A stretch of 24,033 nt of DNA from a bacterium. Its GTDB lineage: Bacteria > Thermosulfidibacterota > Thermosulfidibacteria > Thermosulfidibacterales > Thermosulfidibacteraceae. Each line of letters opens with the position of its first letter. Positions within the stretch are counted from its first letter, which is position 1. Where the stretch lies: assembly GCA_027022065.1 (NCBI GenBank), contig JALVZS010000151.1, forward strand, positions 1 to 24,033. Direction: 5' to 3'. Below, piece after piece: positions 15,597-24,033 of the stretch. The notes under the pieces were generated by a model, which worked only from the letters and a program-made list of their open reading frames with translations, did no database searches and was not told the DNA's origin. A program made the translations under genes and the position numbers.

Positions 15597-16302
15597 ATCC
15601 CCTCTCTCTCAAAATTTTTCTTATTCTCCTTATGGCCCGCCAGTGTATCTGGCAAACCCTGGCTTCGCTTATGTTCAGTATACTACCTATCTCCTTAAAT
15701 GTAAAACCCTCGGTGTAATATAGAGAAAGCACCAACTTTTCTCTTTCCGGAAGCATTTCTATGGCCCTAACCAGCTCTTGAAAAAATTCGTTCTGCTCAA
15801 GAAAGTAGGGAGGATCCCTGTCGTCTTCAAGCACAGAAAGCAAGGTATACTCGTCAACCCCTTCTATAACAGGATCCGATAGGCTCTTAACAGTGGAGTT
15901 TATAGAGTGCATCATCACATCCATTATCTCGCTTTCGTCCTTAACATCCATCTTCTCCATTAGCTCTTCCAGACTGGGTTCCCTTCCAAGCTCAAGGGCA
16001 AGCTCGTTCCATGCACTCTCAAGCTCCTTCACCTTTTTTCTTTTGTTTCTGGGGAGAAGATCCAGAGAGCGAAGATAATCCAATATAGCTCCCCTTATCT
16101 TTATCTCGGCAAACTTTGAGAAGCTCTCCTTTTTAGCAGGATCATATTTATTTACAGCATCCACAAGCCCTAAGTAGCCGTAACCCATGAGGTCTTCCAA
16201 CTCAACACTAGCTGGAAGCCTCTGCTTTATCCTCATGGCCACCTTCGCCACCAGCGGCATCATCTCCTCTATGAGCCTCTCCCTCTCCTTCTCCTGAACC
16301 AT
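15577..16302 (-). CDS. fliA: Flagellar sigma factor FliA (sigma-28)
   Basis: FliA directs RNA polymerase to late flagellar and chemotaxis genes. The 241-residue form has region 2 (about 17-83, with ELEDLMGYGYLGLVDAV and FAEIKIRGAILDYLRSLD), region 3 (about 88-160) and region 4 (about 180-232, with FTFKEIGSILNISEARVCQI as the HTH). ATG 16302 is chosen because GGGAG lies about 7 nt before it and the conserved part begins soon after. The open frame runs further upstream without family similarity. Even so, its first 95 nt overlap the small membrane-protein gene in another frame. No FlgM anti-sigma gene is nearby. Confidence 0.95.
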   Translation of the reverse strand: MVQEKERERLIEEMMPLVAKVAMRIKQRLPASVELEDLMGYGYLGLVDAVNKYDPAKKESFSKFAEIKIRGAILDYLRSLDLLPRNKRKKVKELESAWNELALELGREPSLEELMEKMDVKDESEIMDVMMHSINSTVKSLSDPVIEGVDEYTLLSVLEDDRDPPYFLEQNEFFQELVRAIEMLPEREKLVLSLYYTEGFTFKEIGSILNISEARVCQIHWRAIRRIRKILRERGYEVGQN

Positions 16303-16549
16303 TGCCCGTCTCCCAGGGCTTAGTAATAGCAAACAGCATACCAAAAAAGCCCACGAAGAAGCCAAAAAGAGCGGTCAGCACAACCTTTCCCATAACTACC
16401 CATGGATCGCTCTCCGTGTAGTAAAACACCACAAAAGAGATGCAAAAGGCCAAGATTCCGGAAATAACGCCTATCTTTAATGAGCTATTTCTGGTATCTG
16501 GATCTTTGAGGATCTCTTCAGCAACCCTATCCAGATCCAGCTGTTGCAC
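16208..16549 (-). CDS. Small two-helix membrane protein between flhG and fliA
   Basis: The 113-residue protein is not a family I can name. It has a charged N-terminus and two membrane segments (about 27-45 and 51-75), the second rich in Gly and Phe. The tail (about 80-113) is rich in Gly, Glu and Asp. The tail is encoded within the 95-nt overlap with fliA, so its composition may be dictated by the fliA frame. The GTG start has an AGAGGT site and overlaps the flhG 3' end by 23 nt. The position between flhG and fliA suggests a role in flagellar placement or assembly, but this is only guilt by association. Confidence 0.65.
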   Translation of the reverse strand: MQQLDLDRVAEEILKDPDTRNSSLKIGVISGILAFCISFVVFYYTESDPWVVMGKVVLTALFGFFVGFFGMLFAITKPWETGNGSGEGEGEAHRGDDAAGGEGGHEDKAEASS

Positions 16550-17381
16550 CTCTAAACCTCAGAAATCCCATGACGAGACGGGAAAGCCCCATGCTACCTC
16601 TAGTAAATATATTCCCGTCAGCTATCCTGTCTATCAAAGGGGAAAATACACCTTTCAGCTTATCCACCCCCTCAACACTCTGCTCCCTTATAAGGGATGT
16701 AACCGCTGAACTTCTCTTTATGGAACCCAGGTTTTTTATCTTAACCTCTGGGATGAATCTGCCCACAACAGCTTCAAGATATCTGAAAACAGAGGTGCCC
16801 TCCTCACCCTCAACCATATTTGCCACCACAAAGAACTCCTTGAGGGCATACTCCTTGTAAAGGCTCTTTATAAGAGCATAAGCATCCGTTAAAGATGTGG
16901 GTTCAGGAGTTACCACGACCAAAACATCCTGGCAGGAAACGCAGAACATAAGCACCTCATCCGATATACCTGCTGCTGTATCTGCAACAACGTAGTCCAC
17001 CATGCCGTCAAGCTTCAAAAGCTCAAGGGCAATCCTTTTTCTCATTTCATGATCCATAGATAAAAGCTCCCTTATGCCAGATCCTCCGGGAAGCACCCAG
17101 AAACCTTCCTTTACCTTCACCAAAACATCCTCAAGAGGAGCCTCTCCCTTGGCTATGTGATACAGGTTCTTATCGGCAGAAAGCCCTAACATAATATCCA
17201 CATTGGCAAGCCCCAGATCCCCATCTATAAGGCAAACCTTAAAGCCCCTATCCGACAGGAACTTGGATATAGCTATTGCTATGGTGGTTTTTCCCACACC
17301 GCCCTTACCGCTGGTTACAGCCACTGTGGCAACGGGATGCTTTACTTGAGCTATCCTCTTAAGAAGAGCCGCCTGCGTCAC
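16527..17381 (-). CDS. flhG: Flagellar number regulator FlhG (MinD/ParA-type ATPase)
   Basis: FlhG limits flagellar number and stimulates the FlhF GTPase. The 284-residue protein has a deviant Walker [10 protein letters not shown] (25-33), a Walker A' region [16 protein letters not shown] (51-66) and the switch D134 (VVADTAAG). The N-terminal [10 protein letters not shown] resembles the DQAxxLR motif that activates FlhF. A C-terminal amphipathic segment (about 264-278, [12 protein letters not shown]) resembles the MinD-type membrane-targeting helix. The GTG start forms a GTGA overlap with the flhF stop and has a GGAGGAG site. The 3' end overlaps the small membrane-protein gene by 23 nt. Confidence 0.95.
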   Translation of the reverse strand: MTQAALLKRIAQVKHPVATVAVTSGKGGVGKTTIAIAISKFLSDRGFKVCLIDGDLGLANVDIMLGLSADKNLYHIAKGEAPLEDVLVKVKEGFWVLPGGSGIRELLSMDHEMRKRIALELLKLDGMVDYVVADTAAGISDEVLMFCVSCQDVLVVVTPEPTSLTDAYALIKSLYKEYALKEFFVVANMVEGEEGTSVFRYLEAVVGRFIPEVKIKNLGSIKRSSAVTSLIREQSVEGVDKLKGVFSPLIDRIADGNIFTRGSMGLSRLVMGFLRFRGATAGSG

Positions 17382-18505
17382 TGAGACTCCTCCAGGATGT
17401 AAGATGCCATGCGCCTGGCATCTGCTTCCTCTATATCCTCAGGAACCCTCTGGCCCGTGGTTACAAAAAGTATTGGCACATCCATATACCATGAAAGATT
17501 TACGGGAAGCCCATAAACCTCTGCCTCATCCAGCTTTGTCAGGATAAATCCATCAGGCTTTTTTGTTGAGAAACCCTCAACAACCTTCACAGCCTCTTTA
17601 AACCTCAAATTATAGGGCAGCAGTATCAGAAGCACATAGTCTTCAACCCTCCCCACAAAGGCCATCATCTCCTCAAGCCTTACCGTATCCTTGTGGGACC
17701 TCCCCGCGGTATCAACCAGAATAATATTGTCCTTCAGCACCTCCACCACCTTCTCAAACTCCTCCGGCGTGTCCGCCGTGTAGAAGTCCAGTCCCAGTAT
17801 ATCCGCGTATGTTTTAAGCTGATCCACCGCCCCTATCCTGTAGGTGTCTATACTCACAACGCTTACCCTCTTGCCCTCAAAGAGCTTTAAGATAGACGCC
17901 AGCTTTGCCAAAGTTGTGGTTTTCCCCACCCCAGGTGGACCAGAAAAGATAACGGGAACCCCCTCCTTAGGAGCGAAAGATGCTGTCTTTATGATCTTTG
18001 AAAGGACCTCCTCGCAAACAGCTCTAGGAGGAAGAAGCTCCTCCTCAGCAACTTTACTCATAACAAATCCTATGACTTTGTCATCAAGCTCCATCTCCTT
18101 AAGGCGATTGTAAACAGGAAGAAGCTCCTCATCCAAGCCTGCAAAGGGGATAGAAACCCCCTGAATAAGGCTCTTAACCGCCGCTATCTCCTTCTTAAGC
18201 TCATCAAGCTCCTTTTGCCTTTCAACCTGCCTGTAGATGATCTTTTTAAGCTCCTCTATCTCAACAAGAAGCCTGTCTATCTGCCCCTTTTCTTCCTCGG
18301 GTTCAGGTGGAGCCTCCTTAACGGCTTCAATGAGATCTATCTTCTTCCTAGGCTCCTCATCTATTGATATATCTGTTGCAGCAAGCACCTCCACTCCGCT
18401 GTCAAGCCTCTTGGTGGAAAGTATTATTGCATCCTCCCCCAAAGTCTCCTTTATCTTCAGCATGACCTCCCTTATGCTGTTTCCCTTAAACTTCCTTATC
18501 TTCAC
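17378..18505 (-). CDS. flhF: Flagellar placement SRP-type GTPase FlhF
   Basis: FlhF sets the site of flagellum assembly, usually a cell pole. The 375-residue protein has a basic/charged N-terminal B region with a helix rich in Glu and Lys (about 70-115). The N domain and the G domain follow. GTPase motifs are GPPGVGKT (189-196), DTYR (220-223), DTAG (265-268) and TKLD (323-326), the usual SRP-GTPase set. The GTG start forms a GTGA overlap with the flhA stop. Together with flhG directly downstream it suggests polar flagella. Confidence 0.96.
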   Translation of the reverse strand: MKIRKFKGNSIREVMLKIKETLGEDAIILSTKRLDSGVEVLAATDISIDEEPRKKIDLIEAVKEAPPEPEEEKGQIDRLLVEIEELKKIIYRQVERQKELDELKKEIAAVKSLIQGVSIPFAGLDEELLPVYNRLKEMELDDKVIGFVMSKVAEEELLPPRAVCEEVLSKIIKTASFAPKEGVPVIFSGPPGVGKTTTLAKLASILKLFEGKRVSVVSIDTYRIGAVDQLKTYADILGLDFYTADTPEEFEKVVEVLKDNIILVDTAGRSHKDTVRLEEMMAFVGRVEDYVLLILLPYNLRFKEAVKVVEGFSTKKPDGFILTKLDEAEVYGLPVNLSWYMDVPILFVTTGQRVPEDIEEADARRMASYILEESQ

Positions 18506-20553
18506 TTAATCACCCCAACCACCTTCACCTTTACATCGGGAGGTATCTCAAGATTTGAAAGAACAGGGATTCTGGGAAGGACCCTCTCTATGAACTTCCT
18601 AAAAGCAGGTCTCAGCTCGTAGGATGTTACTATTACGGGCTGTATCCCCTCTTTAAGAGGGGCATCCAAAGCGGCACTGATCTTTCCCGCAAGCTCCTGG
18701 ATCTTATCCTGAGGAAGCACGAGGAAAGAGCCCTTATCTGTCCTTCTCACGTTCTCTATAAGCTCCTTCTCAAGGGCAGGGTCTATGGTAACAACAGGAA
18801 GAACCTCTGCTCCCGCGAGAAACTGATTCACTATTTGCCTGCCAAGGGCTTGCCTAACATACTCGGTAATGAGCTCGGCATCTTCTATCTTTCCAGCGTA
18901 TTCTGCAACGGTCTCAAGTATCTTCTTTAGGTTCCTTATGGATACACCCTCTTTAAGCAGATTCTGCAGCACTTTCTGAAGCAGGGCAGGAGAAACCACA
19001 TCGGGAACGAGATCCTCCACAAGCTTGGGATAGCTTTTTGAAAGGGCATCCAGAAGATCATTTAGCTCGTCCCTTCCCAGAAGCTCATGGGCATGCCTCT
19101 TTATAACCTCAGAAAGATGCGTAATGATAACGGTTGCGGCATCAACAACGGTATGCCCTTCCACAACCGCCTTCTCCTTATTCTCCTCGTTCACCCAAAC
19201 GGCAGGAATCCCAAAGGCAGGCTCCGTGGTCTTTATACCCTCAACCTTAGGCTCCTCAGGACCAGAGGGGATCACGAGATACATATCCACATAAACCTCT
19301 CCCTCCGCCACCTCCATCCCGTAGATGAGTATCTTGTATTTATTAGGCTCAAGGGCCAGATTATCCCTCACCCTAACAGGTGGCACAATAAATCCCATCT
19401 CCTGAGCGATCTGCCTCCTCATGGAGCGTATCCTGTTTATCAGGTCCCCCTTCTCCACAAGGGGTATGAGGTTGTATCCCAGCTCCAGCTCTATGGGATC
19501 TATCTGCAGAGAGGTCTTTATCCTCTCTATGTCTGCTTCAGGCGTTTCTTCAGCCTCCTCTTCCTTCTCCTCTTTTACAATCTCGCGTCTGCTTCCCATG
19601 TAGCCCAGTGTTGCCAAAACTGCGGCAAGCGCCACAAAGGGGATGAAGGGAAAGCCTGGAACCAAGCCGGCAAAAAAGAGGATGCCAGATGCGAAAAACA
19701 ACGCCCTAGGATAGGAGGTGAGCTGCTTCAGTATGTCCATACCTAAGTGGGACTCAGAGGCAGCCCTTGAAACCAGAATACCCGCAGCGGTGGAGATGAT
19801 GAGAGCCGGAATCTGGCTCACCAGACCATCTCCTATGGTCAGTATGGTGTAGGTCTTTGCAGCCTGTGACACGGGCATACCGTGCTGAACCACACCTATT
19901 ATGAGACCGCCAACGATGTTTATGAAAGTTATTATAAGGCCCGCCACCGCATCGCCTCTGACAAACTTAGACGCTCCGTCCATGGCGCCGTAAAAGTCCG
20001 CCTCCCTCTGGATCTCCTCCCTGCGCCTTCTCGCCTCCGCTTCGTCAATGAGCCCTGCGTTTAGGTCGGCATCTATGGCCATCTGCTTTCCAGGCATGGC
20101 GTCCAAGGTAAAGCGGGCCGCAACCTCTGCAATCCTCTGGGAACCCTTGGTTATAACCACAAAGTTTATAACCACCAGAATGAGAAATATCACAAAACCA
20201 ACCACATAGTTTCCGCCAACCACAAACTGGCCAAAGGCCTCTATGATGTGTCCTGCCGCCGCCGTTCCCTTGTTTCCGAAAAGCAGTATCCTCCTTGTGC
20301 TGGCCACATTAAGGGAAAGACGGAACAGGGTAAGCACAAGAAGCAGTGAGGGAAAGGATGAGAACTCAAGGGGCCTCTTCATGTAAACCGTGGAGAGCAG
20401 AACCAGAACGGACATGCTTATGTTCGTCGCTATGAGCACATCCATGAGCCAGGCGGGTATAGGAAGCACCATAACGGTGAGGATGAGGATTACGCCAAAA
20501 GCAACACCAAATTCACTTATGAGATCCCTTCTATTTAGGGCTATCTCCCTCAT
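18502..20553 (-). CDS. flhA: Flagellar export gate protein FlhA
   Basis: FlhA is the large membrane subunit of the flagellar type III export gate and docks substrate-chaperone complexes. The 683-residue length is normal. The N-terminal half (about 15-320) holds about eight membrane segments. A cytoplasmic loop contains the FHIPEP signature region (about 147-170: [20 protein letters not shown]) and D201 in [10 protein letters not shown] charged, Glu-rich linker (about 322-345) leads to the C-terminal cytoplasmic domain. The ATG overlaps the flhB stop as ATGA. Confidence 0.97.
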   Translation of the reverse strand: MREIALNRRDLISEFGVAFGVILILTVMVLPIPAWLMDVLIATNISMSVLVLLSTVYMKRPLEFSSFPSLLLVLTLFRLSLNVASTRRILLFGNKGTAAAGHIIEAFGQFVVGGNYVVGFVIFLILVVINFVVITKGSQRIAEVAARFTLDAMPGKQMAIDADLNAGLIDEAEARRRREEIQREADFYGAMDGASKFVRGDAVAGLIITFINIVGGLIIGVVQHGMPVSQAAKTYTILTIGDGLVSQIPALIISTAAGILVSRAASESHLGMDILKQLTSYPRALFFASGILFFAGLVPGFPFIPFVALAAVLATLGYMGSRREIVKEEKEEEAEETPEADIERIKTSLQIDPIELELGYNLIPLVEKGDLINRIRSMRRQIAQEMGFIVPPVRVRDNLALEPNKYKILIYGMEVAEGEVYVDMYLVIPSGPEEPKVEGIKTTEPAFGIPAVWVNEENKEKAVVEGHTVVDAATVIITHLSEVIKRHAHELLGRDELNDLLDALSKSYPKLVEDLVPDVVSPALLQKVLQNLLKEGVSIRNLKKILETVAEYAGKIEDAELITEYVRQALGRQIVNQFLAGAEVLPVVTIDPALEKELIENVRRTDKGSFLVLPQDKIQELAGKISAALDAPLKEGIQPVIVTSYELRPAFRKFIERVLPRIPVLSNLEIPPDVKVKVVGVIK

Positions 20554-21599
20554 CAGGCAGCCTTACCCTTTTGCCTGTAAACGTAGGCTAAAACCTCTGC
20601 AACCGCTTTATAAAGGGCCTCCGGTATCTCCTCCCCCACCTCCACCATCTTGTAAAGCATACGGGCAAGCGCCCTGTTCTCAACTATTGGAACCCCGTGC
20701 TTTTTGGCAATCTCCCTTATCCTTTTAGCAAGCTCACCTGCCCCCTTTGCCACCACTATGGGGGCATCCATCCTTTCTGCATCATACTTTAAGGCAACCG
20801 CAATCTCAACAGGATTGGTGATCACCACATCCGCCTTGGGCACCTCCTGCATCATCCTCCTTCTGGCAAGCTCCCTCTGGATGCGCCTTATCCTTGCCTT
20901 GACCTGGGGATCTCCCTCCTGCTGCTTAAGCTCCTCCTTAACCTCCTCCTTGGTCATTTTCAGACTCTGCTCGTACTCCCACTTCTGAAACCCGTAATCC
21001 AAGATAGAAAGAAATAGAAAGAGCATCCCCACCTTAAAAACTAAAACGGCAGCAGTCTTAAATATATGAGCAAAAAAGGGCCCTGGCTCGTATGAAAAGA
21101 GCTGAGGAGCAATAAGGATTTCCTTCTTTATAATAGGATAAACCACGGCAAACACAAAGACAAATTTAACAGCCGCCTTGGCAAGCTCTACAAAGGCCTT
21201 TTTTGAGAAAAGGTTTTTTAGGCCATTTATAGGGTTTAAGAAGTCAAACTTGGGAGTAAAGACCTCCGTTGTGAATAGAAAGCCGAACTGTATCACATAG
21301 CTGAAGATGGAAACCGCAACAAGCAAAATGAACAGCGGCAAAAGTAGTTTAGCAAGGACATAAAGCACAACCATTAGGGTCTGCTGGCGTACCTCTGAAG
21401 AGTATGCATTACCTAGGAAGTAAACAAAGAGATCTCCGAAGGTTCTGTATACACTGCGGTAGGTAAAGTAAAAAAACAGAAGGGAAAATAAAAGCAGCAA
21501 AGTTGAGGAAAGCTCTCTGGTCTTTGCAACCTCCCCCCTTCTTCTCGCCTCTTCCCTTCGCCGTGGCGTTGGCTCTTCAGTTCTATCTTCTGCACCCAT
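20553..21599 (-). CDS. flhB: Flagellar export switch protein FlhB, with NPVE at the cleavage site
   Basis: FlhB is the export-gate protein that switches substrate class from rod/hook to filament after self-cleavage. The 348-residue protein starts with the typical [17 protein letters not shown] segment and has four membrane segments (about 33-205). The cytoplasmic domain contains [17 protein letters not shown]. The self-cleavage motif, normally NPTH, here reads N262-P263-V264-E265. Asn and Pro at the cut are kept, while Thr and His are replaced. The rest of the domain ([20 protein letters not shown], and [16 protein letters not shown] at the end) is normal. It lies 3 nt after fliR. Confidence 0.95.
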   Translation of the reverse strand: MGAEDRTEEPTPRRREEARRRGEVAKTRELSSTLLLLFSLLFFYFTYRSVYRTFGDLFVYFLGNAYSSEVRQQTLMVVLYVLAKLLLPLFILLVAVSIFSYVIQFGFLFTTEVFTPKFDFLNPINGLKNLFSKKAFVELAKAAVKFVFVFAVVYPIIKKEILIAPQLFSYEPGPFFAHIFKTAAVLVFKVGMLFLFLSILDYGFQKWEYEQSLKMTKEEVKEELKQQEGDPQVKARIRRIQRELARRRMMQEVPKADVVITNPVEIAVALKYDAERMDAPIVVAKGAGELAKRIREIAKKHGVPIVENRALARMLYKMVEVGEEIPEALYKAVAEVLAYVYRQKGKAA

Positions 21600-21602
21600 G
21601 CC

Positions 21603-22370
21603 TTAACCACCCATCAGCTTTATAACCTCATAAAGATTCCTCTTCATAAACAAAAACTCTCGCCCGAATAAAAAGGTCATGCCCTTGAGGGAAAACATAA
21701 GCAGTATCAGTCCTATGAAGATCTGTATGGGAAATCCTACCATAAAGATGTTCATCTGAGGAATGACCCTTGCTACAATGGCCATGGCTATCTGGATGAG
21801 GAAAAGAACCGCAAAAATGGGAGCATTCACCTTTATGGCAATAACGAAAATTGTTTTTAAAAGTCTAACCACAAAAACGCTCCACTTGACACCAAGAGAA
21901 AGCACCCCCAATGGAAAGACCTTTAAGGAATCAAAGTATGCAGACATGAACCACAGGTGCCCCCTTATGGCTAGAAAGACCAAGACAGCAACTATGTTCT
22001 CAAAATACGATATAAGAGGAACAGCGGTCTCCTCCTGAGGATTCATTATATTCACCACAGCCATACCCATCATGTAGCCTATGTACTGCCCCCCCAGTTG
22101 TATCCCGTCAAAGACAAATCTAGCAGTCATACCTACTACCACCCCAAAGAGAAGCTCTCTTAGAACAACAAGCACAAGTTCTGTGGGTCCTTTGGGAAAG
22201 GCTACACTAACAGGATAGGACATACCCATATAGGCCAGAAAAAGGGCCAGTCCCGCCTTCGCCATGGCAGGAACATTTCTGCTTCCGATAACGGGAACAA
22301 AAAAGACCAGAAAAGAAGCCCTCAAAAACAACAGCAGAAACTTGTAAAAAATGGCAAGGTCAACCGTCAT
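21603..22370 (-). CDS. fliR: Flagellar export gate protein FliR
   Basis: FliR is a membrane subunit of the export-gate channel formed with FliP and FliQ. The 255-residue protein consists mostly of hydrophobic segments. It has the family-like pattern [20 protein letters not shown] near the middle and [20 protein letters not shown] towards the end. The ATG overlaps the fliQ stop as ATGA, which fits the usual fliP-fliQ-fliR-flhB order. Confidence 0.95.
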   Translation of the reverse strand: MTVDLAIFYKFLLLFLRASFLVFFVPVIGSRNVPAMAKAGLALFLAYMGMSYPVSVAFPKGPTELVLVVLRELLFGVVVGMTARFVFDGIQLGGQYIGYMMGMAVVNIMNPQEETAVPLISYFENIVAVLVFLAIRGHLWFMSAYFDSLKVFPLGVLSLGVKWSVFVVRLLKTIFVIAIKVNAPIFAVLFLIQIAMAIVARVIPQMNIFMVGFPIQIFIGLILLMFSLKGMTFLFGREFLFMKRNLYEVIKLMGG

Positions 22371-22636
22371 CGGATAAAGCTGGGTATGTTACCGTAAAGC
22401 TGCAGGGTGAAGTTCACCAGCATCCTAATCATCCACGGACCGAGAACCACAAGGACAATTGCAGCCACTATCATCTTGGGAACAAATGTAATGGTCATCT
22501 CCTGTATCTGGGTTGCAGCCTGCAGTATGCTTATAAGCACACCCACAACCATGGTGGCTATAAGGACTGGAGCAGCCAGCATAAGAGCCACCTTCATGGC
22601 AGCAATGGATATCTCAATAACCGTTGCTTGGCTCAT
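22367..22636 (-). CDS. fliQ: Flagellar export gate protein FliQ
   Basis: FliQ is a small gate subunit with two membrane helices. The 89-residue length is exactly in the normal range. Conserved blocks are [25 protein letters not shown] (about 22-46, first helix and turn) and [19 protein letters not shown] (about 51-69). Its ATG overlaps the fliP stop as ATGA, and its stop overlaps the fliR start the same way. Confidence 0.96.
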   Translation of the reverse strand: MSQATVIEISIAAMKVALMLAAPVLIATMVVGVLISILQAATQIQEMTITFVPKMIVAAIVLVVLGPWMIRMLVNFTLQLYGNIPSFIR

Positions 22637-23388
22637 ATCCTAAAGCTCCTCACCAATGATGCTATCACAAGGTCCCAGCCATCCACAAGCACAAAGAGAA
22701 TGAGCTTAAAGGGAAGAGATATCATAACGGGGGGTAGCATGATCATACCCATGGCAAGTAGAATACTTGAAACCACCATATCAATAATCAAAAAGGGGAT
22801 GAATATCATAAAGCCTATCTCAAAGGCCGTTTGAAGCTCACTGGTAATAAATGCAGGAATAAGCACATGCGTTGGCACATCGGCCCTGTTTCTCGGCCTT
22901 ATCTTTGCAAGATTGCAGAACAAAGCCAAGTTCCTTTCCCTCACCTGGTTGAACATAAAGTCTCTCACAGGCTTTAGGGCTCTATCGTAGGCTTCTTTGA
23001 AGGTTATTTTACCTTCAAGGTAGGGAGAAACGGCATTGTAGTAAACCTTATTCCATGTAGGGCTCATAACAAATACCGTTAAAAACAGAGCAAGTCCTAT
23101 AAGCACTTGGTTTGGGGGCATCTGCTGGGTTCCAAGGGCAGAACGCAAAAGGGATAAAACCACAATTATCCGAGTGAAGGAGGTAACCATCACCAAGATG
23201 GACGGGGCAAGGGAAATAATGGTTATCAGAAGTATAATCTCCAGAGTAACAGCAACGTCCCTAGGAGACTTGGACGCACCAACTCCTATAGTTAGCTTGG
23301 GAATGGGAACCTCAGCGGCCCAAAGGGGAAGCTCTATAAGAATAAAAACCGCTATGAAGCTACATATTCTCCTCAAGAACCTTGGCAA
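22633..23388 (-). CDS. fliP: Flagellar export gate protein FliP
   Basis: FliP forms the core of the export-gate pore. With the chosen start it has 251 residues: an N-terminal signal peptide ([14 protein letters not shown] then ELPLWA-A), a periplasmic stretch and four membrane segments. The family signatures [20 protein letters not shown] and [20 protein letters not shown] are intact. The start is uncertain. The frame stays open to a GTG at 23439, deep inside fliO. TTG 23388 has AGGAG just before it and gives a good signal peptide. TTG 23376 is another option. The chosen start overlaps fliO by 29 nt. Confidence 0.9.
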   Translation of the reverse strand: MPRFLRRICSFIAVFILIELPLWAAEVPIPKLTIGVGASKSPRDVAVTLEIILLITIISLAPSILVMVTSFTRIIVVLSLLRSALGTQQMPPNQVLIGLALFLTVFVMSPTWNKVYYNAVSPYLEGKITFKEAYDRALKPVRDFMFNQVRERNLALFCNLAKIRPRNRADVPTHVLIPAFITSELQTAFEIGFMIFIPFLIIDMVVSSILLAMGMIMLPPVMISLPFKLILFVLVDGWDLVIASLVRSFRI

Positions 23389-23746
23389 AGCTCTCCTCTT
23401 CAAGGTCTTTTGGATCAAGCTCGGATATAAGCTGAACACTTCCCTCCGTTATCCCAACAAGAAACAAGCGCCTTCCCGCTTTGATTATGGCAAATCCCCA
23501 CTTACCCATAACCGTGGCAAACTCCACCACCTCTATGTGCTTTTTCCTCACAAAGGGAACGCTTCCCATCCGTATCTTTCTGAACACATAGGCAAAGATA
23601 AAGATTATTAAAAGGACAACCGCAAGGGCAAGGACAACCTTTATGGAGTAAGCCCAAAGGGACGGCACTTCCACCCTCGGCACCGCCCTTCCCTTCGCCT
23701 GGGCAAGTAGCTTGATGAACCAGAACTCACTCCTTAACGGGAACAA
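23360..23746 (-). CDS. fliO: Flagellar biosynthetic protein FliO
   Basis: FliO is a small membrane protein that helps assemble FliP in the export gate. The 128-residue protein has one membrane segment (about 34-55). A basic cytoplasmic region follows with a FliO-like beta-rich domain ([20 protein letters not shown] and [17 protein letters not shown]). The start is a TTG overlapping the fliN stop by 20 nt. A good ribosome site is not evident, so the exact N-terminus is doubtful. Its position between fliN and fliP is the classic one. Confidence 0.85.
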   Translation of the reverse strand: MFPLRSEFWFIKLLAQAKGRAVPRVEVPSLWAYSIKVVLALAVVLLIIFIFAYVFRKIRMGSVPFVRKKHIEVVEFATVMGKWGFAIIKAGRRLFLVGITEGSVQLISELDPKDLEEESFAKVLEENM

Positions 23747-24033
23747 TCTCGGTTATCCTCACCCCAAACTTTTCGTCCATAACAAGAACTTCGCATCGGG
23801 CAAATTTCTTACCGTTCATGTAAAGATCAAGGGCCTCTCCCGTGGATCTGTCAAGCTCAATAATAGCACCTGGAGAGAGACTCAAAAGCTCCCTCACCGT
23901 GCACTTGGACCTTCCCAATATAACCTCAAACTCCAGCTCCACATCCCCAAGATATTCAATGGAAAGCTCAAAATCAGAGGTCTTACCTTCAGTATCCTCT
24001 ATTTTTTCGTATTCCCACTGCGTTTGCTTGTCC
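23727..24033 (-). CDS. fliN: Flagellar motor switch protein FliN, 5' end outside the window
   Basis: The frame is open to the window edge, so the N-terminus is missing. The visible part has a charged stretch, then a SpoA domain ([40 protein letters not shown] and [14 protein letters not shown]), which is typical of FliN. FliN forms the lower part of the C ring and binds the export ATPase complex. It is the first visible gene of the flagellar operon and overlaps fliO by 20 nt. It is a second FliN-type protein in addition to FliY at the operon end. The GTG at 23942 is internal. Confidence 0.9.
   Translation of the reverse strand, partial: DKQTQWEYEKIEDTEGKTSDFELSIEYLGDVELEFEVILGRSKCTVRELLSLSPGAIIELDRSTGEALDLYMNGKKFARCEVLVMDEKFGVRITEIVPVKE

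Noticed and set aside
19087-19746. A 219-codon plus-strand open frame inside flhA
   Set aside because: It lies wholly antisense to conserved flhA codons and its protein has no domain pattern.
1-24033. CRISPR arrays, tRNA/rRNA genes, IS elements, prophage or defence systems
   Set aside because: No spaced repeats, cloverleaf-like segments, transposase or phage-type proteins are visible. The whole window reads as dense housekeeping, metabolic and flagellar genes.

Overview
The window looks like chromosomal core sequence from an anaerobic, probably thermophilic, motile bacterium. Four things suggest this: Arg codons are mostly AGG/AGA and Ile is often ATA; genes are packed with 3-30 nt gaps or overlaps and strong GGAGG ribosome sites; there is a polar-type flagellar export operon with FlhF/FlhG; and there is an ETF-linked beta-oxidation set with a membrane ETF:menaquinone oxidoreductase. 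The lineage cannot be fixed from this sequence. A deep-branching group (Thermosulfidibacter-like, Deferribacterota or Desulfobacterota-like) is only a guess. I see no tRNA, rRNA, IS element, CRISPR or integration scar, and no gene-free stretch longer than about 90 bp.

Layout. (1) 1-1678, plus strand: the 3' part of der (ribosome-assembly GTPase) overlapping mltG. Everything else is on the minus strand. (2) 1664-4062: a two-gene unit of a PAS sensor with a degenerate hybrid histidine-kinase architecture, coupled by a GTGA overlap to a xylose-isomerase-like TIM-barrel protein. (3) 4124-12604: a fatty-acid/butyryl-CoA cluster read as XRE-cupin regulator > thiolase > 3-hydroxyacyl-CoA dehydrogenase > divergent crotonase > acyl-CoA dehydrogenase > etfB > etfA > membrane Fe-S ETF:quinone oxidoreductase. 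It would move electrons from acyl-CoA through ETF into the quinone pool while making acetyl-CoA. etfBA has its own near-consensus sigma-70 promoter, with a palindrome matching the FadR (TetR family) operator consensus at the transcript start. A perfect intrinsic terminator separates etfA from the membrane oxidoreductase. (4) 12692-24033: one flagellar operon, fliN(partial)-fliO-fliP-fliQ-fliR-flhB-flhA-flhF-flhG-small membrane protein-fliA-cheB-fliM-fliY. It covers the export gate, polar placement, sigma-28, an adaptation methylesterase and the switch complex.

Points most worth a second look: the FadR-type operator/promoter inside the beta-oxidation cluster; the apparently catalytically dead hybrid kinase (no ATP-lid boxes, Glu at the phospho-acceptor site); the crotonase that keeps both catalytic glutamates but has lost the usual oxyanion-hole glycines; FlhB with NPVE instead of NPTH at the self-cleavage site; and a 95-nt out-of-frame overlap between a small membrane protein and fliA.
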